Part shown: one piece after another, positions 25,593-33,527 of the stretch | Numbering within the stretch: position 1 is the first letter of the stretch | Layout of the letters: each line of letters starts with the position of its first letter | Assembly: GCA_004376055.2 (NCBI GenBank) | Contig: CP049016.1 | Coordinates: forward strand, 3,209,456 to 3,273,455 | Reading direction: 5' to 3' | Source of the DNA: Nitrospirales bacterium LBB_01 | Lineage (GTDB): Bacteria; Nitrospirota; Thermodesulfovibrionia; Thermodesulfovibrionales; Magnetobacteriaceae | DNA length: 64,000 bases | The notes under the pieces: model-generated | Seen by the model: the letters and a program-made list of their open reading frames with translations, nothing else | Told to the model about the DNA's origin: nothing | The model's database searches: none | Position numbers and translations under genes: made by a program

Positions 25593-26888
25593 ATGAGACA
25601 ACGAATAAGTGTAAATGACTTGAGACTAGGGATGTTTCTTGACGGGATGGACGCCTCGTGGGAGAAGACTCCGTTTTTAACAGATCGTTTTCTTATAAAG
25701 TCTGAAGAACAGATAAATAAGTTAAAACATGCAAGTATTTTACATGTCTTTATAGATACGGAAAGAAGCAAGGTTTTAGAGGGAAAAACAGATGTCTCAA
25801 AAGAAATAGATAAGATAAAATTCTTAAAAAAAGAAGAGATTTTGGATTCTCCAGGCCCCGTGGAAATGGACGAGGCCGTTTTATTTAAAAAAGGCACCGG
25901 CCAACTTAATGCTGATGGTCTGCCATACACAAAAGAAGATCTTAATAAGTTTTATAACGAATTTAACAATTACACCCACATCGATAAGACAACTTTGGTT
26001 GTAGGCACTTATATTAACTTTCCATTGTACGTAAAGAGGGATTTGCAAATCTTGCAGTTGGTTATTTTCAAAAATAAAGAGATAGCCGTTACTGATGAGA
26101 TGATAGCCATTGAGGGCGATTTCATGATACACAGTAACGACAAACTCAAATACAAGGGATACCTTACTGAGCTTATGAATATAAAGACTTCTAACGGCTC
26201 ATCAGAGATAATCAGAAACAGGGTGGTAAAGGAAAACTCAAAGCTTTTGATGGAGGAGCTGCTTGCCGACCCTCGCTCTGGCGAGAAAATCAAAGAGTGT
26301 CAGCAAAACATAGACGCTATTATCAGCACCATGCAGGGCAATAATTCGCTGACAAACGGTCTTTTTACGATAAACAAGTCCGACTATTATACTTACACAC
26401 ACTGTGTAAACGTAAGCGTGCTGGCAGTTGGACTTGCCATAAGTCTTGGCATGAATAAACAGAGCGAAATATTTGCTCTTGCAATGGGAGCGATGCTTCA
26501 TGACATAGGCAAGTGTAAGATTCCACCCTCCATATTAAACAAGCCGACCAAGCTTACAGAAGATGAATTCAGGATAATGAAGTCACATGTTCTTATCGGT
26601 AAAAAACTTTTAAGCGTACACCCAAACATCTCAAAAGAAACACTTCACTCATTAACCGAACATCACGAAAAGATGACAGGCAAGGGTTATCCGTATGGGC
26701 TTTCGGCAGAGGAGTTACATTTTGCCGGAAAAGTGGTAGCGATGGCAGATGTTTATGATGCTCTGACCACAGCCCGCCCGTACAAAAAAGCGTTTGGCTC
26801 CTTTGAGGCACTTTCTATTATTCGCAGCCAAATTGATGATTACGATAAAGAGATTTTTCTAAGTTTTGTAAAAATGCTTGGTAATTAG
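25593..26888 (+). CDS. HD-GYP cyclic-di-GMP phosphodiesterase
   Basis: A 431-residue protein that hydrolyses c-di-GMP to GMP or pGpG. The first 220 residues resemble the DUF3391-type segment often placed before HD-GYP domains (RISVNDLRLGMFLDGMD). The catalytic half has MLHDIGKCKIP (HD pair), LTEHHEKMTGKGYP with the GYP motif, and MADVYDALTTARPYKKA. All metal-binding residues are present. The start is ATG 25593 after GGGGGTCTTCA; an upstream TTG in frame is less likely. No sensor transmembrane region. Divergent from the PilZ gene. Confidence 0.93.
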   Translation: MRQRISVNDLRLGMFLDGMDASWEKTPFLTDRFLIKSEEQINKLKHASILHVFIDTERSKVLEGKTDVSKEIDKIKFLKKEEILDSPGPVEMDEAVLFKKGTGQLNADGLPYTKEDLNKFYNEFNNYTHIDKTTLVVGTYINFPLYVKRDLQILQLVIFKNKEIAVTDEMIAIEGDFMIHSNDKLKYKGYLTELMNIKTSNGSSEIIRNRVVKENSKLLMEELLADPRSGEKIKECQQNIDAIISTMQGNNSLTNGLFTINKSDYYTYTHCVNVSVLAVGLAISLGMNKQSEIFALAMGAMLHDIGKCKIPPSILNKPTKLTEDEFRIMKSHVLIGKKLLSVHPNISKETLHSLTEHHEKMTGKGYPYGLSAEELHFAGKVVAMADVYDALTTARPYKKAFGSFEALSIIRSQIDDYDKEIFLSFVKMLGN

Positions 26889-26895
26889 TAAAGTC

Positions 26896-27087
26896 CTATT
26901 TGACATCCGGTATACCAAGCTGTCGGCATATTTTTGTTGCTAACAGATCGGCAATTTCATTGTGTCTTGGTACAGTTGCCGATTTATCTAAAACGCACAG
27001 ATTTATATACCTGCTATGTTTAGCACCCTCCCTCAATAGTGTACATCCATAACGCTCTAAGTGTCGTATCAACTCTTTCCTCTTCAT
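26896..27087 (-). CDS. hicA: HicA-type mRNA interferase toxin
   Basis: A 63-residue double-stranded-RNA-binding-like toxin. The catalytic histidine lies in LLREGAKHSRYINL, with the family start KRKELIRHLERYGC. It overlaps hicB by four bases (27084-27087) and follows it, so the order is antitoxin then toxin. It cleaves mRNA when free of HicB. Confidence 0.93.
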   Translation of the reverse strand: MKRKELIRHLERYGCTLLREGAKHSRYINLCVLDKSATVPRHNEIADLLATKICRQLGIPDVK

Positions 27088-27284
27088 ACCTCTATTTCTT
27101 CTAAAATTACCTCTCGTTTCGGTAATGTTTCTATAGAATATGGTTTTTGCATTTCCATTATCGCATCAATAAGGTTTTCCCTTGCCTCTTCTATTGTTTG
27201 CCCCTGAGTCATTGCCCCTGGCACATCGTCAGTCCATGCAACCCACCAGTCACCGTCTTTGACAAATAGTGCTTTTATTTTCAT
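27084..27284 (-). CDS. hicB: HicB-family antitoxin (short form)
   Basis: A 66-residue antitoxin with the HicB core: GDWWVAWTDDVPGAMTQGQTIEEAREN. It has no C-terminal DNA-binding domain, so autoregulation would need another factor. I chose ATG 27284 because AAGGAGGCGGG precedes it, although the frame is open 32 codons further upstream. Confidence 0.92.
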   Translation of the reverse strand: MKIKALFVKDGDWWVAWTDDVPGAMTQGQTIEEARENLIDAIMEMQKPYSIETLPKREVILEEIEV

Positions 27285-27421
27285 GTCCCGCCTCCTTAGA
27301 AATGTCTTTATTTTAACCCACAACCTACATTTTGTCAAAAAAACCTGCCGCTTGAAATAATTCCTCTTAAAGATGCACAATTACTAATGTTTAAAAAATC
27401 TTAACACAGGGGGTATATGTC

Positions 27422-27805
27422 TTGGGTGAAAACACGGATGAGAAGTTTGTATTTATAATAACCCGTTCCCACGACAGTGTGGATGTGGTTGCAGGGGCAC
27501 TGCAAGTTGCTGTTAATATGAGAGCATTTGGCACAGTGGTGGACTTTTTTTTGATGGATAAAGCTGTGTTGCTTGCTAAAGCCGGATTTGCCGAGACACT
27601 GATTTGGCAGCAGAAGGATCAGTTTTCACCAATATCTGACCTGATAAAAACTCTGACAGAGGATTTTGACGCAAAGTTTTATATTTGCGCCTCCTGTGTT
27701 AAGCACTATGAGCTGGATAAGACGGAGCTTATTAAAAACGGTGAGATTCGCCCGGGAAGTTTTCTGGGTGAGATGCTTCTAAGCAGACAAGGACTTACAT
27801 TTTAA
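27422..27805 (+). CDS. DsrE/DsrF-like protein, selenium/sulfur-linked
   Basis: A 127-residue DsrE-fold protein: an N-terminal strand and loop (FVFIITRSHDSVDVVAGALQ) and a cysteine pair in YICASCVKHYELDK at the position where sulfur-carrier cysteines lie in the family. The TTG start has GGGGG 8 bases upstream. It lies 10 bp before selD and is co-directional. In other genomes the DsrE half of YedF proteins keeps company with SelD; by analogy it may hand on selenium. The role is inferred. Confidence 0.75.
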   Translation: MGENTDEKFVFIITRSHDSVDVVAGALQVAVNMRAFGTVVDFFLMDKAVLLAKAGFAETLIWQQKDQFSPISDLIKTLTEDFDAKFYICASCVKHYELDKTELIKNGEIRPGSFLGEMLLSRQGLTF

Positions 27806-27815
27806 AGAAGGAATA

Positions 27816-28838
27816 ATGGACTACAGGTTAACAGAGAAAGTACGAGCCGCAGGCTGAGTGTCAAAGCTGGGTCCGGCGGACCTGGAGGATTTGATAGGCT
27901 CACTGGGGGGCAATCCAGAGGGCGGGCTGCGTGTTAAGGTGGTGGTAGGCCCCGGCGATGACGCCGGAGTGTATCTTATCGGAGACACGGCTTTTGTTGA
28001 AACGGTGGACTTTATAACGCCTCCGGTAAATGATCCTTACACGTTTGGAGCTGTGAGCGCTTGTAATTCCTTAAGCGATGTTTACTCAATGGGTGGCACT
28101 CCAATAACGGCGCTTGCCGTGGCTGCGTTCCCTCTGTGCGATTACAAAACAGATGTGCTAAAGGAGGTTCTGCGCGGGGCACAAAGTGTGCTTAATACGG
28201 CAGGGGTGGCACTCCTTGGCGGCCATAGTCTTGAGGACACGGAGTTAAAATTCGGACTTTCCGTAACTGGAACTGTCAATAAAGATAAAATTCTTCTAAA
28301 ATCAGGCGCAAAAGAGGGCGATGTCATTGTATTAACAAAACCCCTCGGCATTGGAATTATAACAACAGCACTGAAACGAAGGGTGCTTAACGACACTCAA
28401 ATTGAGGAGGCAGTAAAGTGGATGCTAACTCTCAATGCTGCAGCCTCAACGGCTGCCCTTAACGCTAACGCCACCTCATGCACAGATGTTACCGGTTTTG
28501 GCTTTATCGGCCATGCCTGCAACATGCTAAAGGGGGCTTCTGTTGATTTTGTCATAGATTCCGCTAACATGCCTGTTATGGACATTGCAGTAGCACTGGC
28601 AAAGGAGGGAGTTTTCCCCGGTGGAGCAGTTAAAAATCTCAACTTTTTTTCAAACAGGGTGCAATTTAGTGCAACCGTTCCTGAACATTTAAAATATATT
28701 TTGTCTGACCCTCAGACCTCAGGCGGACTTCTCTTAACCATTGGGAAAGACAATATCAGCACTTTTGAACACTCAGGCATCTTCTATAAGACTATTGGAT
28801 ACGTTACTAAGGGTTCTGGCATTTTAAAGATTAATTAA
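27816..28838 (+). CDS. selD: Selenide, water dikinase SelD, selenocysteine-containing
   Basis: Makes selenophosphate from selenide and ATP for selenocysteine and selenouridine synthesis. The readable part from 27858 is a full SelD: GPGDDAGVYLIG, ETVDFITPPVNDPYTFG, NSLSDVYSMGGTPITAL, GGHSLEDTELKFG, TDVTGFGFIGH and SDPQTSGGLLL. Upstream an ATG at 27816 (AAGGA before it) is in frame through MDYRLTEKVRAAG and TGA 27855-27857, then VSKLGPADLEDL. The TGA falls exactly where SelD has its catalytic Cys/Sec, with Lys three residues later as in E. coli (C17/K20). So codon 14 is selenocysteine and the protein is 340 residues. A hairpin follows the TGA. It is cotranscribed with the DsrE-like gene. Confidence 0.95.
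27867..27885 (+). promoter_or_regulatory. Bacterial SECIS hairpin in selD
   Basis: CTGGGTCC pairs with GGACCTGG (eight pairs, two wobbles) around a GGC loop. The loop is about 18-20 nt after the Sec TGA (27855-27857), the distance required for SelB-directed insertion. Confidence 0.75.
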
Positions 28839-29027
28839 AATGGTTAACGAGTTAACTCCGAAGGAAGGTTTTATATCATCCATGTCTATGTTGAAAAGGA
28901 CTGGATTCCCGCTCGTAGGCGGGAATGACAAAGAAGGGGTTTTTCTTTTTTGTCATTCTTTATTTCTTTTTTGTCATTCCTGAGAAAGCAGGAATCCAGT
29001 TTTTTATTTGCGTAGCTAACTGCATAA
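28839..29027 (+). mobile_element. MITE-like dispersed element (family C), copy 4
   Basis: About 189 bp directly after the selD stop. The left end is TGGTTAACGAGTTAACTCC; the right end is CGTAGCTAACTGCATAA. The stretch TTCTTTTTTGTCATTC is doubled inside it. TAATTAAA on both sides may be the remains of a target duplication. Confidence 0.85.
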
Positions 29028-29053
29028 ATAATTAAATTAATACAAGGTAAAAG

Positions 29054-29950
29054 ATGAAAAAATACTTACAAGGATTGTTGTTAATTGTTTTTTTTCTGGT
29101 TTTAGCTCAAGGGATAAATTCAGAAGAGCCAGCACCGGTTGGCAGCAAAAATTGCTTGTGGAAAGTAACGTCAAAAACCAACACGGTGTATTTACTGGGT
29201 TCCATCCATTTCTTAAAGAAAGAGAACTATCCGCTTGGCAAGCCCTATGAAAACGCTTATAACAACTCTAAAATCCTTATCGTAGAGGCCGACACAAGTG
29301 GCGGCGGGCAAGAGGAGAGGATTGCGGCTTTAACAAAGCGGCTGGGGTTTTACAATAAAGGTAAAACTCTTAACGATGTTTTATCAACAGAAACTTACAA
29401 ACTTGCCAAAGCGCAGATGGAATCATCCGGGCTTGATATATCTAAATATAGCAATGCAAAACCCTGGTTTTTGGCGCTGATGATTTATAGCGTCAAACTT
29501 CAGAGCTATGGTTTCTCTCCGGAATTTGGCGTGGATAACTACTTTATGAAGCGCTCCAGGGCTGAGGGTAAAAAAATAATACAGCTTGAAACCGCTGAGT
29601 ATCAGTTGAACCTTTTTAACACGTTACCGGAAAAAACACAGGAGATGCTGCTCCTTCAGACAATTAAGGAAATAGAAATGACAGAGAAAGAAGCATCAAC
29701 TGTCGTTAACTCATGGCTCACTGGAGATGACAAAACACTTAAAGACGTCCTCTTAAGTAGTTTTAAGGATTACCCTGAGCTTTACCAAAAAATCCTTACA
29801 GACAGAAATAATAGCTGGCTCCCAAAGATAGAGAACTTTCTGAGAAGACGTGACAACTACCTTGTCGTAGTGGGCACAGGACACTTAATCGGAGACAATG
29901 GCCTGGTTAACCAGCTAAAAGAACGAGGGTATGAGGTGATAAGACAGTAA
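29054..29950 (+). CDS. TraB/GumN-family exported protein
   Basis: A 298-residue protein with a signal peptide (KKYLQGLLLIVFFLVLAQ). TraB/GumN family marks: YLLGSIHFLKKENYPLG near the N-terminus with the GSIH motif, EADTSGG, and the C-terminal VVVGTGHLIGDNGLVNQLKE with a second GxxH. The paired histidine motifs suggest a Tiki-like metalloprotease fold, but the bacterial function is unproven. Monocistronic; convergent with an alpha/beta hydrolase only 6 bp away. Confidence 0.9.
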   Translation: MKKYLQGLLLIVFFLVLAQGINSEEPAPVGSKNCLWKVTSKTNTVYLLGSIHFLKKENYPLGKPYENAYNNSKILIVEADTSGGGQEERIAALTKRLGFYNKGKTLNDVLSTETYKLAKAQMESSGLDISKYSNAKPWFLALMIYSVKLQSYGFSPEFGVDNYFMKRSRAEGKKIIQLETAEYQLNLFNTLPEKTQEMLLLQTIKEIEMTEKEASTVVNSWLTGDDKTLKDVLLSSFKDYPELYQKILTDRNNSWLPKIENFLRRRDNYLVVVGTGHLIGDNGLVNQLKERGYEVIRQ

Positions 29951-29956
29951 ATGGCG

Positions 29957-30727
29957 TCAGTCCTGAATCTTTTCAAGCCACTCAAAAATAAATCCCGCCA
30001 CTTTTTCCCATCCCTGCTCTTGCAATATCCAGTGGGCGTGCTCAGCAAATTCCTTATATGTGTTGTTTTTATAATTATTTGCTACTGAACGCGCTATATC
30101 TGGCGTAATGATTCTGTCCTTACTCCCTGCTATCACAAGCACAGGACACGTAACTTTTTTAAAGTCAACAGAAGCAGCACAATGACGGTCTAATATTGAA
30201 AATCCAATTTCAGAAAGAGCACGCCCCGACTCATGAACAAACTTGCTATAGACATCCTGCTGTTTCTCAGACGACAAAAGATGTAAAGATGTTGCCACAA
30301 CCTGTTCAAAAGTAGGCATTACCGGTGCTTTCCAAAAAGTACCATAGTTTAAAACAGCAAATACCCCTTGAAGAAAAGCCGACTTCTTTGGATATAAACC
30401 CGCAGGTGGCCCAGGCTCAAGCAGCACAAGTGCCCGCACCGGCACACTCTGAGCAACTACCTGAGCAAGTAGTCCTCCCATTGAGTGTCCTACAAGCACC
30501 GGCGTCTCATCAAGCGCTGACAAATCTTTACGTATATCTGAGACATAGTCAAGCAGGCTAATTGTCCCAATATCGTTTGCAGCCATATTTGCCTGGTCAG
30601 CTTTGTGAAAACGCAAATCAGGTGTCAGACAGTGAAACCCCTTGATTTTGAAGAATTCACTGAACTCCTCCCACACCCATGAGCCACAATTAGCGCCGTG
30701 TATAAAATATAAATATTTTTTTTTCAT
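29957..30727 (-). CDS. Alpha/beta hydrolase
   Basis: A 256-residue soluble hydrolase. Oxyanion region FIHGANCGSWVWEE; nucleophile elbow VLVGHSMGG; acid in LVIAGSKDRIITP; catalytic histidine in EFAEHAHWILQEQ. No signal peptide. The substrate cannot be predicted. It is divergent from the DEAD-box helicase gene. Confidence 0.9.
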   Translation of the reverse strand: MKKKYLYFIHGANCGSWVWEEFSEFFKIKGFHCLTPDLRFHKADQANMAANDIGTISLLDYVSDIRKDLSALDETPVLVGHSMGGLLAQVVAQSVPVRALVLLEPGPPAGLYPKKSAFLQGVFAVLNYGTFWKAPVMPTFEQVVATSLHLLSSEKQQDVYSKFVHESGRALSEIGFSILDRHCAASVDFKKVTCPVLVIAGSKDRIITPDIARSVANNYKNNTYKEFAEHAHWILQEQGWEKVAGFIFEWLEKIQD

Positions 30728-30775
30728 GAACCCTCGCTTTTTCTTATTTACTTATTGTATAATGATAACTGGAAT

Positions 30776-32203
30776 ATGGAAGAGACAGCAATAGGTAATT
30801 TTGAACACTTTGGTTTGAGGCCTGAAATACTCAAAGGAGTGCATGAGGCAGGCTTCAAAGTACCCAGCCCAATTCAGGAACAGGCTATCCCGATTATTCT
30901 CTCAGGGAGAGATATAATAGCGCGGGCACAGACTGGTACTGGTAAGACTGCGGCTTTTGGGCTTCCCGCTATGCACGCTGTTAAGCACACTGGTTCGGTT
31001 GAGGTTTTAGTGATGCTCCCCACTCGTGAACTTGCCTCTCAGGTCAGTGACGAGTTGTATCGGTTAGGGCAGTACTTTAATATTCGTACGGCAGCAGTTT
31101 ACGGCGGTCAGTCTATAGGCAGGCAGGTGGATCTTATAAATCGCGGCGCACAGGTTGTGGCAGCCACACCGGGCAGGCTTTTAGACCATCTAAGATCAAA
31201 GCGTCTCAAAAAATTTGCGCCGTCAATTGTGGTTTTAGATGAGGCCGATGAGATGCTTGACATGGGCTTTATTGAAGACATTGAGTCTATTTTTGAATTT
31301 TTACCAAAAAAGCGCCAAACAATGCTTTTCTCAGCCACAATGCCCAGAGAAATTCAGGTGCTTGCCAGAAATATTTTAACAGAGCCTGTCACGGTAGATG
31401 TTACGCCAAAAAATTTGGCCACTGCTGCTGATGTTATACACAGATACTACGTAATAGGCGAAAAGGAACGTGAGGAGGCACTTGTAAGACTCATTGACAC
31501 TGAGGCTCCCTCCAAAAGTCTGATATTTTGCCGCACTAAGAAAGAAACCGAAATGCTTTCAAACACGCTTGTCTCAAGAGGGTATCAGGCAAGAGCACTT
31601 CACGGTGATATGGAACAGAACCAGAGAAACGAGGTTTTAGCGGCTTTTAGAAAAGGACAAATCTATATCCTGATAGCTACGGATGTAGCGGCAAGAGGCC
31701 TTGATATAACAGATGTTTCGCATGTCTTTAATTATCATATACCGTTTGAGCCGGGAAGTTACGTGCACAGGATAGGACGCACCGGGCGTGCCGGCAAAAA
31801 GGGGATTGCCATTACCCTTGTCACACCGCTTGAGTTTAAGGAATTAAAGAGGATAATGGATTTTTCCGGAGCTCCTATCATGTGTGAGGAGATTCCAACT
31901 ATTTCTCAGGCTAAAAAACAGTTTTACTCTGACTTTGCTGGCAAACTAATGCATGAGGAGATTCATGAGGACGCTGTTGAGGTGTTTCAATCCCTCACTG
32001 AGGACATGGATGCAACTCAGATAGCCTGTAAGGCTATTTCTATGCTCTTAGAGAAAAAACTGGTCGCAGGCCCAAACAGAATTGGACTCTCAACACGAGA
32101 GGTTGCAGATTTACTCCAGCGGTTCAGAAAACAAAAAGCCGCATACTCACAAAAGACTTACAAGAAATCCCCGCAAAAACGAAGCAGACGCGACGGTCTT
32201 TAG
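30776..32203 (+). CDS. DEAD-box RNA helicase
   Basis: About 475 residues. The motifs are in order: Q motif (GVHEAGFKVPSPIQEQAI), Walker A ARAQTGTGKTAAF, PTRELASQV, TPGRLLDHL, VLDEADEML, SATMP, then the second RecA domain with LIFCRTKKETEML, LIATDVAARGLDI and HRIGRTGRAG. A basic tail (KKSPQKRSRRDGL) may add RNA binding, but no DbpA or CsdA-type extension is clear. I prefer ATG 30776; an in-frame TTG at 30755 lies inside a possible TATAAT box at 30758-30763. Confidence 0.95.
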   Translation: MEETAIGNFEHFGLRPEILKGVHEAGFKVPSPIQEQAIPIILSGRDIIARAQTGTGKTAAFGLPAMHAVKHTGSVEVLVMLPTRELASQVSDELYRLGQYFNIRTAAVYGGQSIGRQVDLINRGAQVVAATPGRLLDHLRSKRLKKFAPSIVVLDEADEMLDMGFIEDIESIFEFLPKKRQTMLFSATMPREIQVLARNILTEPVTVDVTPKNLATAADVIHRYYVIGEKEREEALVRLIDTEAPSKSLIFCRTKKETEMLSNTLVSRGYQARALHGDMEQNQRNEVLAAFRKGQIYILIATDVAARGLDITDVSHVFNYHIPFEPGSYVHRIGRTGRAGKKGIAITLVTPLEFKELKRIMDFSGAPIMCEEIPTISQAKKQFYSDFAGKLMHEEIHEDAVEVFQSLTEDMDATQIACKAISMLLEKKLVAGPNRIGLSTREVADLLQRFRKQKAAYSQKTYKKSPQKRSRRDGL

Positions 32204-32250
32204 TCAGCAGTAAGTTCTTAAGCTGCACAATATCTTATCATTATAAATTG

Positions 32251-32443
32251 AATGCTTATTGAGTTAATTCCGGTAGAAGTTTTTCATGATTCTAAAGAGA
32301 TAGGTTTCTATTTTTTTTAAGTGGAAAAAGAACTGGATTCCCGCTCGGAGGCGGGAATGACAGAGGGGGGTGACTTTCTTTTTCTGTCATTCCTGCGAAG
32401 GCAGGAATCCAGTTTTTTATTAGTGGAGTTACCTACAACGCAA
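32251..32443 (+). mobile_element. MITE-like dispersed element (family C), copy 5
   Basis: About 193 bp between the helicase and the hydrogenase promoter. The left end AATGCTTATTGAGTTAATTCC and right end GTGGAGTTACCTACAACGC are both recognisable; the internal hairpins are intact, with GCTCGGAGGC in the first loop as in copy 6. Confidence 0.85.
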
Positions 32444-32454
32444 TATACTTTTTA

Positions 32455-32482
32455 TTGACATTTATATATCTCTTGTTATACA
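32455..32482 (+). promoter_or_regulatory. Promoter of the mvh/hdrA operon
   Basis: TTGACA (32455-32460), 16 bp, TATACA (32477-32482) with TG one base before the -10. It lies about 50 bp before mvhG and just after MITE copy 5. Confidence 0.7.
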
Positions 32483-32534
32483 CTTCAATCATTCGTTTTA
32501 GCAGGTACTAGGCATTTTATAGGCGGGAGGACGT

Positions 32535-33527
32535 ATGTCGGTAAAACCAAAGTTGAGTATGTATTGGGCTTCCGCATGTGGCGGCTGTGAAATATCGTTA
32601 GTCAATATTAATGAAAAAATTCTTGATGTAGCCGCTAATTTTGATTTTTACTTCTGCCCCTGTCTTTTGGACACTAAAAAGAAAGACATTGAGGTGCTTA
32701 AAGATGACGAAATTGCTATAACTTTTTTTAACGGAGCCATTCGCACCGAAGAAAACGAGGAAATGGCTCACCTTATGAGAAAAAAATCCAAACTGCTCAT
32801 AGCTTTTGGCTCGTGCTCTTATGAGGGCTGTATTCCGGGCCTTAGTAACTTGCACACAAAGGCCGCTCATTTTGATTCCATTTATTTAAACAACCCATCT
32901 GTGGATAACCCGCTTGGAATTGTCCCTAAGCCTGAAACCACAGTGCCTGAGGGTGTGCTGACAATTCCTGCGTTTTACGAAAGGGTGAAAACCTTGTCTC
33001 AGGTCGTAAGCGTTGACTATTCAATTCCCGGCTGTCCGCCAGAGCCTAAACAGATATGGAATGTTATAGAGGCTCTAATTGAGGGTAAAGCGCTGCCGCC
33101 TAAGGGCAGCATTCTTGGCGCCGGAAATTCCACGGTGTGCATTGAGTGTGAGAGAAAGAAAGAAGATAAGAAGATAAGCCGGTTTTACCGCACTTATGAA
33201 ATAATTCCTGATACGGAAACGTGTTTGCTTGAGCAGGGACTTATTTGTATGGGAATAGCGACAAGCGACGGCTGCGGAGCGCTGTGCCCAAAGGTCAATA
33301 TGCCATGCACCGGCTGCTATGGGCCTCCAGCAGGTGTACTTGATCAGGGAGCAAAGATGGTCGCCGCTTTGGGTTCCATTATAGATATTGGTGAAAAGAA
33401 AGGTCTTAGCGAGGATGAGCTGGTTAGGCGTGCCGACCATATTATTGACTCAATACCTGATTATTCCGGAACTTTTTACAAATACAGCCTCGCTGGCTCC
33501 ATTTTAGGAGGCAGTAGAAAGGCATGA
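32535..33527 (+). CDS. mvhG: [NiFe] hydrogenase small subunit, MvhG-type (group 3)
   Basis: A 330-residue electron-transfer subunit of a cytoplasmic group 3 [NiFe] hydrogenase. The proximal 4Fe-4S ligands start at WASACGGCE (C15, C18), continue at FGSCSYEGC and at SIPGCPPEP. Further cysteines near the end (CLLEQGLICMG, GCGALCP, CTGCYGPP) would bind additional clusters, so it passes electrons on to MvhD and HdrA. GGCGGGAGG ribosome site upstream. It overlaps mvhA by four bases. Confidence 0.94.
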   Translation: MSVKPKLSMYWASACGGCEISLVNINEKILDVAANFDFYFCPCLLDTKKKDIEVLKDDEIAITFFNGAIRTEENEEMAHLMRKKSKLLIAFGSCSYEGCIPGLSNLHTKAAHFDSIYLNNPSVDNPLGIVPKPETTVPEGVLTIPAFYERVKTLSQVVSVDYSIPGCPPEPKQIWNVIEALIEGKALPPKGSILGAGNSTVCIECERKKEDKKISRFYRTYEIIPDTETCLLEQGLICMGIATSDGCGALCPKVNMPCTGCYGPPAGVLDQGAKMVAALGSIIDIGEKKGLSEDELVRRADHIIDSIPDYSGTFYKYSLAGSILGGSRKA

